From assembly GCA_013298025.1 (NCBI GenBank), contig JAAFJE010000014.1:62001-126000 (forward strand): a DNA stretch of 64,000 bases, written 5' to 3'. A model generated the notes under the pieces. It searched no databases. It worked only from the letters and a program-made list of their open reading frames with translations, and was not told where the DNA came from. Numbering within the stretch: position 1 is the stretch's first letter; the number at the start of each line of letters is the position of its first letter. Shown here piece after piece: positions 45,179 to 52,327 of the stretch. The translations under genes were made by a program, and so were the position numbers. Origin of the DNA: Cytophagales bacterium (GTDB lineage: Bacteria > Bacteroidota > Bacteroidia > Cytophagales > Spirosomataceae).

Positions 45179-46075
45179 TTAAAAATTATCAGCTTGTTTA
45201 TAGGCTTCTAATAAAGCTTGTTCGCCTTCAATGCCATCAATTGAGTTGAAATGTTCCATGCCCAAAATGAAATCTTTCTGACTGGCTTTCGACTTTTGGT
45301 AAATGTGTTTGAAGATATTTTTGTAATTGATTTCACCCGTTCCTGGCTCGCATCGCCCTGGTTCATCGCCAACTTGGAAATAGCCGATTTCATCCCAAAC
45401 CATGTCGATGTGGTATATCAATCTGCCTTCATTTTTTTGCAAATGATACATATCGAACAAAATTTTACAGGCATCTCTGTTCACGGCTTTGCACAACATA
45501 TACGCCTGTGCCGAGGTTCTGAGGAAAAGCTCATGGTGGTCGGCGAGGGTTTCTATCGCCATTGTTACGCCGATAGGCTCAAAAATATCACTGGCTTTTT
45601 TGAGGGCATCAATGGCATGAGCCGTTTGCATTTCGATAGGCAAAGAGCGGTCGAAGCAATCGAGCGTAATGGTTACAAATTTGGCATTGATACGCTTGGC
45701 AACTTCTACACCGCTTTTGCATTTAGTTAGAAATTCTTCCAAATATTCAGGTTTGCCCGAAGTGACCAATTCGATAGGCGGCCATTTGGTGGGGGTCAAT
45801 ACAAACGTGCCCATTTCCATGCCTCTTTTTGCCAAGGTTTCGCCAATTTTATTGAGCATCTCAGGCGTTTGGCTGCACATCCCAATACCCATGCGGGTAG
45901 AATTAAACTGCACCAAGGGCGACACGAAGCCGCTATCTTCGAGGGCTTTGAAGCCCAAATCAGCCATATAATTGATTTGGTCGATTGGGTCTTTTCCTGC
46001 CGAATGCGTAAACGAACCAATATGCGGAGCGTATTTTAGTTTAAACATCGCAGCATTTTCATGAGGATTGTTCAT
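45179..46075 (-). CDS. TIM-barrel sugar isomerase (hydroxypyruvate-isomerase-like), tandem copy A
   Basis: 298 aa, paralogue of the 289-aa protein downstream. Conserved sites: Glu in VTMAIETLAD, Asp in KILFDMYHLQKNEG, Gln in YFQVGDEPGRCEPGTGEIN and Glu in ILGMEHFNS. An ATG at 46048 (MFKLKYAPHIG) matches the paralogue start better than the first ATG at 46075, which adds NNPHENAA; both remain possible. First gene of the isomerase-GMC-AraC group and divergent to the AAA+ ATPase gene. Confidence 0.85.
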   Translation of the reverse strand: MNNPHENAAMFKLKYAPHIGSFTHSAGKDPIDQINYMADLGFKALEDSGFVSPLVQFNSTRMGIGMCSQTPEMLNKIGETLAKRGMEMGTFVLTPTKWPPIELVTSGKPEYLEEFLTKCKSGVEVAKRINAKFVTITLDCFDRSLPIEMQTAHAIDALKKASDIFEPIGVTMAIETLADHHELFLRTSAQAYMLCKAVNRDACKILFDMYHLQKNEGRLIYHIDMVWDEIGYFQVGDEPGRCEPGTGEINYKNIFKHIYQKSKASQKDFILGMEHFNSIDGIEGEQALLEAYKQADNF

Positions 46076-46105
46076 TTTATTATAAAATTGGGTTTAAACA
46101 CTTTA

Positions 46106-46196
46106 GTTTTGGCAAAAGATATTTTTTATTAATTGCCAAAAGTGAAAAAAAATAATACTTTTGGTGATAAATACTTTTTATTAATCGCCAAAAGTG
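46106..46196 (+). repeat. Two tandem 39-bp hairpin repeats before the AAA+ gene
   Basis: Copies at 46106-46144 and 46158-46196, 52 bp apart, about 80 percent identical and ending identically with GCCAAAAGTG. Each is an inverted repeat: TTTTGGCA...TGCCAAAA in copy 1, TTTTGGTG...CGCCAAAA in copy 2, so two stem positions changed in a pairing-preserving way. Copy 2 ends 4 bp before the ATG at 46201. They may be operators or RNA stems controlling that gene. Confidence 0.7.
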
Positions 46197-46200
46197 TAAA

Positions 46201-47637
46201 ATGGAAAAATTAATTGGTCGAAAAACAGAAATTACGATTTTAAAAGAAGCCTTAGCATCCTCTCAAGCAGAACTCATTGCGGTTTATGGGCGCAGACGAG
46301 TTGGGAAAACTTACTTAATAAGAACGGTTTGTGAATCTCAGCTACTTATTGAGCTGACAGGTTTAAACGGCATTTCAACAAATGCTCAATTAGAGAATTT
46401 TAGCCTCACCGTTGCTCGAACCTTTGATTTACCTTTGCTCACCCCTAAAAATTGGTTACAGGCATTTCACGTACTTATTCAGGTTTTAGAAAAGCGATTA
46501 GCCTCAGAACCAACCGCTAAAAAGGTTATTTTCTTAGATGAGTTGCCTTGGTTTGATTCCCATAAATCAGGTTTTTTACCTGCTTTCGACCATTTCTGGA
46601 ATACTTGGGCTTCTAAGAAAGATAATCTTGTGGTGGTCATCTGTGGCTCGGCTGCTTCTTGGATGATACAAAATATTGTTAGAAACAAAGGCGGTTTACA
46701 CAACAGAATCACCCGCCGTATTCGTCTATTGCCATTCAATTTGCAGGAAACAGAACTCTTTTTGCAAAGCAAATACATTCGTCTCGACCGCTACCAACTG
46801 TTACAACTGTACATGGTATTGGGTGGCATTCCGCACTATTTGAAAGAAATGAAAACAGGCGAAAGCGTCATCCAAACCATTGATAGGCTTTGTTTTACTA
46901 AAGATGGACTGCTCAGTACCGAATTTAAAGACCTTTACACGGCACTTTTTGGTAATTCAGAAAAACACAGCCTCATTGTCAAAACACTGGCAAATAAGCC
47001 CGAAGGCATGAGTCGCAACCAAATCATAGCAACCTGTGGCTTGTCGTCGGGCAGTGGTTTAACCAAAATCATCGATGACCTCGCCGAATCTGGCTTTGTA
47101 ACCGAATACATTCCTTTTGGCAAAACGGTAAAAGACAGCATTTTCAAATTGACTGATGAATACTCTTTATTTTATTTGAAATTCATGGAAAATAACAAAG
47201 CTTTTGGCGAAGGCACTTGGCAAAAACGCTCGCAAAGTAGTAGTTGGAAAGGCTGGTCGGGCTTGGCTTTTGAAACGATTTGTCTCAAACATACAGCACA
47301 ACTCAAAAAAGCCTTGGGCATTGCGGGTGTTTATACCGAATCTTCGGTTTGGCGTTTGGTAGGCAAAAATGACACAGAAGGAACACAAATAGATTTACTT
47401 CTTGACAGACAAGACAATTGTATTAACTTGTGTGAAATCAAATTTTCGCTTACCGAGTTTACCATAGATAAAGCTTATGCTGAAATTTTAAATAAAAAAA
47501 GACGTATTTTCATCGAAAAAACAGGGACTAAAAAAGCTGTTTTTATCACCATGATTAGCACTTTTGGCATTAAAGTCAATGAACATTTTTTGGGCACAGC
47601 CCAAAACCAACTAACTATGGATGTATTGTTTGAATAA
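46201..47637 (+). CDS. AAA+ ATPase with DUF234 (archaeal-ATPase type) C-terminus
   Basis: 478 aa. Walker A GRRRVGKT (residues 30-37) and Walker B KKVIFLDELPWF, then sensor VVVICGSAASWM and arginine-rich NRITRRIRLLPFNL. The middle has a winged-helix part (GMSRNQIIATCGLSSGSGLTKIIDDL). The C-terminal DUF234 region includes ExxK-nuclease-like GTQIDLLLDR...CEIKFS. This family is common and scattered in bacteria and archaea; function is unknown, with mobile or stress-related roles suggested. It is opposite in strand to the catabolic cluster and overlaps the next gene by 23 bp tail to tail. Confidence 0.9.
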   Translation: MEKLIGRKTEITILKEALASSQAELIAVYGRRRVGKTYLIRTVCESQLLIELTGLNGISTNAQLENFSLTVARTFDLPLLTPKNWLQAFHVLIQVLEKRLASEPTAKKVIFLDELPWFDSHKSGFLPAFDHFWNTWASKKDNLVVVICGSAASWMIQNIVRNKGGLHNRITRRIRLLPFNLQETELFLQSKYIRLDRYQLLQLYMVLGGIPHYLKEMKTGESVIQTIDRLCFTKDGLLSTEFKDLYTALFGNSEKHSLIVKTLANKPEGMSRNQIIATCGLSSGSGLTKIIDDLAESGFVTEYIPFGKTVKDSIFKLTDEYSLFYLKFMENNKAFGEGTWQKRSQSSSWKGWSGLAFETICLKHTAQLKKALGIAGVYTESSVWRLVGKNDTEGTQIDLLLDRQDNCINLCEIKFSLTEFTIDKAYAEILNKKRRIFIEKTGTKKAVFITMISTFGIKVNEHFLGTAQNQLTMDVLFE

Positions 47638-48601
47638 TTTTCTTGAAAAGTTTATGCTGTTTTTCTACTTGGTCGAAGGCATCAAACTCGTCGGTAAATG
47701 CCGAGCCTTCGTATTCTGACGAAATGTAGCCTTTGTAACCTCCTTCGTGGAAAACCTTGAAAATGGCAGGGTAATCTATCGAAGGCTCATCGCCATTTTC
47801 GTCGAAACCATAGAATTTGCCATGCACGTGTACCACGTAGGGCATGATTTCTTTCCAATTTTCTACGGGCTGGCGACCATTCATGCTAAATGCCATATTC
47901 AGGCGGCCAATTTGTGGCGGCGTAGCCCCCATTGGAACTAATCTTTGGGCCAATTCGCCAAATTTGGCTGGCGTTGGAATATCTTTATGCCAAATTTCTT
48001 TGGTAATGACAATCATCTCGTCGGTGACACCTGCCGTTTTAAAGCTGGTCAATAACGCCTCCGGAATGGCACGCATACAAGTACCCATATCTGGCACAAA
48101 GCCCAACACGTGGGTTTGCATTTGTCCAAACATTTCAGCCATTTTAATTACCGAAGGGTGGTCAACGCTGTAAGGCGTATGTAGCTCTATTCCCATCACG
48201 ACGTTGGCTTTTTCGGCAAAAGGCACGAGTTTTTGATAGACTTCGGCAGGTGCGGTAGTTTGGCAACGCAGGATAGGAAAGCCGAGTTTTTGAGCCGCCA
48301 AAATCTGAGGTTTGATGTATTCTACGGTTTCATCAATACTCATTTTGGCGTGGCGTTTGATACCCACATCAATGTTGGCATCTAAAGCCACTGGCTCAAA
48401 CTCGTACTTGTCAAGGAGGTTTTTTACTTCTTTTTCGGTTTGGTCAGAGATATATGGAAATCCTCTAAGGCTTTGAAAGCCAATTATTTCTAAACCGGTA
48501 CCTAAGTCACGTTTACGAGTTTCGGCAATTACGTCTTCCAACGAAAATTGTCCAGAGTTCCATTCGTAAGCGTAGGAAAAAAGGGAGGTGGCTAATTTCA
48601 T
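47615..48601 (-). CDS. TIM-barrel protein of C-glycoside deglycosidase alpha-subunit type, copy 2
   Basis: 328 aa. Shares the pattern of the 336-aa protein at 52328: SLFSYAYEW start, LEIIGFQSLRGFPYIS, metal-site motifs GIELHTPYSV (Glu), GFVPDMGTC (Asp), HVHGKFYGF (His) and SSEYEGSAF (Glu). Such AP-endonuclease-2-type barrels with a small DUF6379 partner form the known C-glycoside deglycosidase. Its nearest beta-type gene on the same strand is 49336-49731, now separated by a two-gene HNH unit on the other strand. It may also act alone as a keto-sugar isomerase. Confidence 0.8.
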   Translation of the reverse strand: MKLATSLFSYAYEWNSGQFSLEDVIAETRKRDLGTGLEIIGFQSLRGFPYISDQTEKEVKNLLDKYEFEPVALDANIDVGIKRHAKMSIDETVEYIKPQILAAQKLGFPILRCQTTAPAEVYQKLVPFAEKANVVMGIELHTPYSVDHPSVIKMAEMFGQMQTHVLGFVPDMGTCMRAIPEALLTSFKTAGVTDEMIVITKEIWHKDIPTPAKFGELAQRLVPMGATPPQIGRLNMAFSMNGRQPVENWKEIMPYVVHVHGKFYGFDENGDEPSIDYPAIFKVFHEGGYKGYISSEYEGSAFTDEFDAFDQVEKQHKLFKKIIQTIHP

Positions 48602-48675
48602 CTGTATTATTTTAAAAAGTTTTTAACTTTACATGAAATGCTCTATTTTTATAAAGAAAAAGAACAAACACAACT

Positions 48676-48924
48676 ATGGTTTTAGAATATAACTCGGTAT
48701 ATGATGAGTTGGCAATTTTTTTAGCAAGCCTCTCTCCTCGTAAAGTTTTAGCCTACAAATCTTCTGCTAAAGCACAAGAACGAGTAGCCATTTTGTTGGA
48801 TAAAAATACCAGCGTTGGACTTACTCCCGACGAAAAAGCTGAAATGGAACGCTACATGACCGTCGAACATATTGTTCGTTTGGCAAAAGCAAAGGCTATT
48901 CAAAAATTAAATGCAAATCAATGA
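48676..48924 (+). CDS. Small protein of a two-gene HNH module
   Basis: 82 aa, mostly helical and charged (VYDELAIFLASLSPRKVLAYKSS, LTPDEKAEMERYMTVEHIVRLAKAKA). Its end overlaps the start of the HNH gene by 4 bp (ATGA), so translation is coupled. I do not recognise the family by name; size, position and coupling are like an antitoxin or accessory partner, but no toxin-antitoxin evidence beyond that can be given. It starts 75 bp from the divergent TIM-barrel gene at 48601. Confidence 0.75.
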   Translation: MVLEYNSVYDELAIFLASLSPRKVLAYKSSAKAQERVAILLDKNTSVGLTPDEKAEMERYMTVEHIVRLAKAKAIQKLNANQ

Positions 48925-49331
48925 GTGTTTATATTTCTCGTTCGATAAAGAAAGTAGTCATTGAACGTGCGGCTAATCGTTGTGAATATTGCCGTGTACC
49001 AGAATTCCTTTCGTCTTTTAATTATCATATTGAACATGTCATTGGGCTACAGCATGGAGGCCCGAATACATTGAACAATCTTGCCTATTGCTGTTCGTCT
49101 TGCAATTGGAAAAAAGGCCCTAATATTTCTACCATTTTAGCATTTGGGGGTGAAATTGTTCCACTCTTCAATCCGAGAACCCAAAATTGGTTTGAACATT
49201 TTGAGGTTCAGCAAGGTAAACTTATAGCTCTTTCGACTGTTGGAGAAGCTACCATTAAGCTTTTAGAACTCAATATTCCCATTAAAATTGAGGAACGATT
49301 TGAGATGATGCTTGCTGGTTTTTATCCATAA
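48921..49331 (+). CDS. HNH endonuclease-like protein
   Basis: 136 aa. Zinc-binding Cys pairs C21-EY-C24 and C58-SS-C61 frame the HNH core: YHIEHVIGLQHGGPNTLNNLAYCCSSCNWKKG with H36/H39, N52/N53. This is the compact McrA-like HNH fold. The C-terminal ~65 residues (LFNPRTQNWFEHFEV and EERFEMMLAGFYP) are common in stand-alone HNH proteins of Bacteroidota and cyanobacteria. Translationally coupled to the 82-aa gene; ends 4 bp before the stop of the convergent DUF6379 gene. Target unknown. Confidence 0.92.
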   Translation: MSVYISRSIKKVVIERAANRCEYCRVPEFLSSFNYHIEHVIGLQHGGPNTLNNLAYCCSSCNWKKGPNISTILAFGGEIVPLFNPRTQNWFEHFEVQQGKLIALSTVGEATIKLLELNIPIKIEERFEMMLAGFYP

Positions 49332-49335
49332 ATTC

Positions 49336-49731
49336 CTACTGACATACCAAATTTTTCTGTACTAAACTACTTGCCATTAATGGATTACCTTGTGGCCCTA
49401 CCAAAATGTAAGGAATATAAAGGTCGTATTTGAATTCTACCTGATACGTTTCTCCTTTTTCTAATGGCTGGGCTACGGCTAAAGCTCCTCTGTCGAGGAT
49501 AAAAAGCCATTCTTTGTCCAGTTCGGGGAGTTGCTCATAGGTATATTCGTTGCCGTTTGCCTTGATGCTCAATTGGCTTTTGTCGATTTCTTGCCCGTTT
49601 ATTTTTAGGCTAAAATCCATGCAGGAAAGAGGCAAGGCTCTATACCAATGCGACTGAAATTTGAGATGACAGCCATTTTCGGTGGCTTCTAAGGCATCTT
49701 CTCTTAAAATATATTTGTCTAAAGGACCCAT
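49336..49731 (-). CDS. DUF6379 / C-glycoside deglycosidase beta-subunit-like protein, copy 2
   Basis: 131 aa. Contains the family block SHWYRALPLSCMDFSLKINGQEI, NGNEYTYEQLPELDKEWLFILDRGALAVAQPLEKGETYQVEFKYDLYIPYI and a short C-terminus. It matches the 123-aa protein at 51876-52247 in order of motifs (RGVSLSMVEE, GNTYNLEQ, RWEMGEVATLSVAKAG). In characterised systems this small beta-sandwich subunit binds a TIM-barrel alpha subunit to make the C-glycoside deglycosidase. Downstream of two TIM-barrel genes (81-bp gap). Confidence 0.8.
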   Translation of the reverse strand: MGPLDKYILREDALEATENGCHLKFQSHWYRALPLSCMDFSLKINGQEIDKSQLSIKANGNEYTYEQLPELDKEWLFILDRGALAVAQPLEKGETYQVEFKYDLYIPYILVGPQGNPLMASSLVQKNLVCQ

Positions 49732-49741
49732 TGTTTTGCGT

Positions 49742-49780
49742 ATTTGAAAATTTGAAGATTTGAAGATTTGAAAACTTGAG
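49742..49780. repeat. GAAGATTT octamer repeat, copy 1
   Basis: Tandem 8-bp units (ATTTGAAA, ATTTGAAG x2, ATTTGAAA) in the spacer upstream of the 131-aa gene. An inverted near-identical copy is at 51829-51868, so the two flank the TIM-barrel pair 49813-51787. Confidence 0.7.
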
Positions 49781-49812
49781 TATCATGCTCAAATACTCAC
49801 CTCTTCAAATGC

Positions 49813-50712
49813 TCAACTATATATGCTACCAAGCTCATTATCAATATAATACCTCGACAGTGCCATCGAAGCCAGCAAGTCGGGTGTGCCGTCGGTTTCG
49901 ACAGTTACCCAACCTTTGAATTGATGCTTTTTGAGTAATTGATACAAACCCTTGAAATCGAGTACGCCTTCGCCAGGTTCCCAAAACCAACGTGTGCCAT
50001 CGTCCACAATTTCGATGTCTCGACTGTAGCGTATGTCATCGGGTAAAGCAGGCGTAGCGGTATCTTTCAAGTGGAACGTACAGATACGGTCGTGGTAGGT
50101 ATCATAAAATTCCAATATATCTTCGCCCAGTAAAGCTACTTGTGCCGTGTCGAGGCAATAATGCACATAGCGTGGGTCGGTGAGTTCGAGGTATTCACGG
50201 TGGTTGTCTTTGTTGATTGCCAAGAAAAACTCGTTATGAATCCCAATTTGTACGCCCTTGTCAGTAGCGTATTTGCCCACTTCGGTAATGATTTCGGCAG
50301 ATGCTTTGATTTGGTCACGACTCAAAGGGCCTAACCCATAATAATTGTTTATTGGGGCAGAATTTAGTTGTGTTCCACCAAATTCAACCAACAAATCCAC
50401 GGCTTTTTTACTTTCTTCAAGCGTTTGTTTGTGGTGCGTTCGGTCGTAGGGTTTGTCAATCAAATGAAACATTCCACTTACTTCAACGCCACGCTCGGCT
50501 GCAAAATCTTTGAAGGCTTGGGGAGAACCAAAAAGAGGTAACATTTCTGGAAAATCCCACGGAGCTAATTCTATTCCATTGAATCCCAAGGCTTTTTGGT
50601 AACGAAGGATTCTGTCCCAGTCGGTGTAATAGGCCGAATTGGTTTTGTCTTCGTAATAAAAATCACGGAAGTTGTCAATCCTTTGGTAAGGAATGTTTTT
50701 CCAGTGGTTCAT
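49813..50712 (-). CDS. TIM-barrel sugar isomerase/epimerase
   Basis: 299 aa from the ATG at 50712. The frame is open back to 50805, but the extra residues (KKIRNPKSQIPN) are only the translation of the heptamer repeat in the spacer. Complete metal site: Glu in IGIHNEFFL, Asp in VHYCLDTAQVAL, His in CTFHLKDTA and Glu in WVTVETDGTPD, as in IolE/IolI/xylose-isomerase-like proteins. Probably isomerises or dehydrates a keto-sugar, or is an alpha-type deglycosidase subunit with the DUF6379 protein encoded next. Confidence 0.85.
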   Translation of the reverse strand: MNHWKNIPYQRIDNFRDFYYEDKTNSAYYTDWDRILRYQKALGFNGIELAPWDFPEMLPLFGSPQAFKDFAAERGVEVSGMFHLIDKPYDRTHHKQTLEESKKAVDLLVEFGGTQLNSAPINNYYGLGPLSRDQIKASAEIITEVGKYATDKGVQIGIHNEFFLAINKDNHREYLELTDPRYVHYCLDTAQVALLGEDILEFYDTYHDRICTFHLKDTATPALPDDIRYSRDIEIVDDGTRWFWEPGEGVLDFKGLYQLLKKHQFKGWVTVETDGTPDLLASMALSRYYIDNELGSIYS

Positions 50713-50724
50713 GTGAGAATATTT

Positions 50725-50761
50725 GATATTTGGGATTTGGGATTTCGGATTTCGGATTTTT
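50725..50761. repeat. Heptamer repeat, copy 3
   Basis: Five 7-bp units of the TTGGGATTTC family in the spacer between the two TIM-barrel genes. It creates false coding sequence reading LGFRISDF on plus and KIRNPKSQIPN on minus. Confidence 0.75.
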
Positions 50762-50812
50762 TTGAAATCGCTATCTATTTGTTGATTTTGTAAGTCCATA
50801 TTCACGATTTTT

Positions 50813-51787
50813 TCAATTATTTTTTGATTCCAAAATCCCCGCCCCCGCCAAATCCAAAATCGTTTTTCTACTTCTCAGCAAAGCACGCATGGGTTCACGG
50901 GTTTGGCGATTACTCACGATTGCCCAGCCATCATAATTGATTTCTTTGAGGGTTTGACAGAATCCGCTCAAATCAACCTTTCCTAAACCTACATCTTTAA
51001 AAACCTGCGTAGCACGGTGTTGTGGATATTCGGGCAAAGGTGTTTTCCAGGTTTCATTGTCATCCATAAATGCCGTGTCGGTTAGATAAATTGAACCAAT
51101 TTTACTGGCATTATTTTTTAATAATTCAGTTGAATTTTGACCTGCAATACTCAAATTTGCCAAATCAATATTAAAATGAATTGAATCATCTAATTGCGAC
51201 AGAAACGTTTGGTAATCTTGGCTACGAAGCACACTCCAATACTCATTTCTAAGCGAAATTTTTATGCCTTTTTCTTGGGCAATTGTTGCAAAACCATTGA
51301 TTAACTGAATGGTACGATTCATAAAATCGCCCTCCCAATTTGGATTTTTGCCATGATAATGCTGTACCAAACCATAAGGCGGCGTGGGAGTAATGGCTAT
51401 GTAGTCGCAACCCAATTCGGCGGCATAACGGATGGCTTCCCCTCCGAAGTAGCCAGAAGCTCCAAAGTAAAAATCAAGGTTTTCGTTACGCATAAAAATG
51501 GTAGGATTGAAATGAATCCCAGCCACTTTTTCGATGCCGTTTGCTTGTAAATGAGCCACAAATTTGGCAACTGTTTCAAATTTTACTTCGATACAATACT
51601 TGGTAAAAGGCACACCCGAGCCACCTCTGAAAATCCAGAAGGGGTCAAACGGAATCTCAACAGCCCTAAAACCTGCTGTGGCTATCATGGGGTATAGCTC
51701 ATCCCAATAATACTTGCTTTCGTAGCGATTACGGTTGGGTTCTTGGTGATGCACATTCACCATATCGAGGCTTATTCCTATTCTCAT
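50813..51787 (-). CDS. TIM-barrel isomerase-like protein with altered metal site
   Basis: 324 aa, same fold as the 299-aa neighbour. Alignment of the metal-site blocks shows Glu kept (SLRNEYWSV) and Asp kept (HFNIDLANL), but the His block reads IYLTDTAF instead of FHLKDTA and the last Glu block reads AIVSNRQT instead of VTVETDGT. Two of four expected ligands are thus missing, so it may be a non-catalytic partner or have a changed mechanism. In line with the deglycosidase-like genes on both sides. The start MRIGISLDMVNV is a normal beta-1 strand start. Confidence 0.8.
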   Translation of the reverse strand: MRIGISLDMVNVHHQEPNRNRYESKYYWDELYPMIATAGFRAVEIPFDPFWIFRGGSGVPFTKYCIEVKFETVAKFVAHLQANGIEKVAGIHFNPTIFMRNENLDFYFGASGYFGGEAIRYAAELGCDYIAITPTPPYGLVQHYHGKNPNWEGDFMNRTIQLINGFATIAQEKGIKISLRNEYWSVLRSQDYQTFLSQLDDSIHFNIDLANLSIAGQNSTELLKNNASKIGSIYLTDTAFMDDNETWKTPLPEYPQHRATQVFKDVGLGKVDLSGFCQTLKEINYDGWAIVSNRQTREPMRALLRSRKTILDLAGAGILESKNN

Positions 51788-51828
51788 TTTCTTTATGTAT
51801 AGAGGATTTGAGAAGCTGAAGTGGTGAA

Positions 51829-51868
51829 ATTCAAATTTTCAAATCTTCAAATCTTCAAATTTTCAAAT
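51829..51868. repeat. GAAGATTT octamer repeat, copy 2 (inverted)
   Basis: Reverse complement of copy 1 (49742-49780) with one or two differences; lies between the stop of the 123-aa gene and the start of the 324-aa gene. Confidence 0.7.
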
Positions 51869-51875
51869 CATCGCA

Positions 51876-52247
51876 TCAAAAATTTACTTTTTTCTCGAAA
51901 ACTCTGATACTCGGAAAAGGCATATAGCCGATTCGGAGGTTGATTTTTAGTCCAATGGTGTGTTCACCTGCGGACAAATCACCTGCTTTAGCCACCGAAA
52001 GGGTCGCTACTTCGCCCATTTCCCAGCGGTCATCCGTTTCGTTTTCTCGTTGTTCAAGGTTATAGGTATTGCCATGAACCGTGATAGCTACATCGCTTTG
52101 GGGCAAAGTTTCGCCATCTAAAGAAACTTCAATTTCTTCGACCATCGAAAGCGAAACGCCTCTGTAATAAGGCAATCTTGCTCCTATTTCAAAGCCTTTT
52201 TCGGTCTTTTTTGCCCTTTCTGGCACAATCATATATTTTTCGTACAT
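51876..52247 (-). CDS. DUF6379 / C-glycoside deglycosidase beta subunit, copy 1
   Basis: 123 aa. The most typical of the three small subunits: GARLPYYRGVSLSMVEEIEVSLDGE, ITVHGNTYNLEQRENETDDRWEMGEVATLSV, LSAGEHTIGLKINLRIGYMPFP. These blocks are the ones I know from the beta subunit of bacterial C-glycoside deglycosidases (DgpC/CarC/DfgB type; Pfam family DUF6379). Located 80 bp downstream of a matching alpha-type TIM-barrel gene, giving a complete alpha/beta pair. The complex cleaves the C-C bond between a 3-keto-sugar and an aromatic ring. Identification by motif memory, not by search. Confidence 0.85.
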   Translation of the reverse strand: MYEKYMIVPERAKKTEKGFEIGARLPYYRGVSLSMVEEIEVSLDGETLPQSDVAITVHGNTYNLEQRENETDDRWEMGEVATLSVAKAGDLSAGEHTIGLKINLRIGYMPFPSIRVFEKKVNF

Positions 52248-52254
52248 AATTCTA

Positions 52255-52287
52255 TTTTGGATTTATGATTTGGGATTGGGGATTTTA
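52255..52287. repeat. Heptamer repeat, copy 4
   Basis: GGATTT-type units (TTTTGGATTTATGATTTGGGATTGGGGATTT, interrupted) just upstream of the 123-aa gene. Copy 5 follows at 52339 in opposite orientation, so the two can form a long stem with a ~50-nt loop. Confidence 0.6.
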
Positions 52288-52327
52288 CGTTATCCACACC
52301 GAAATCTTGTAAATACTATTTTTATTT

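Noticed and set aside
50713-50805. 31-residue N-terminal extension of the 299-aa TIM-barrel protein
   Set aside because: It is the translation of the heptamer repeat; the barrel begins after the ATG at 50712.
49742-51868. Phase-variable invertible segment
   Set aside because: Inverted copies are short, low-complexity and imperfect, no recombinase is nearby and no promoter sits inside to be switched.
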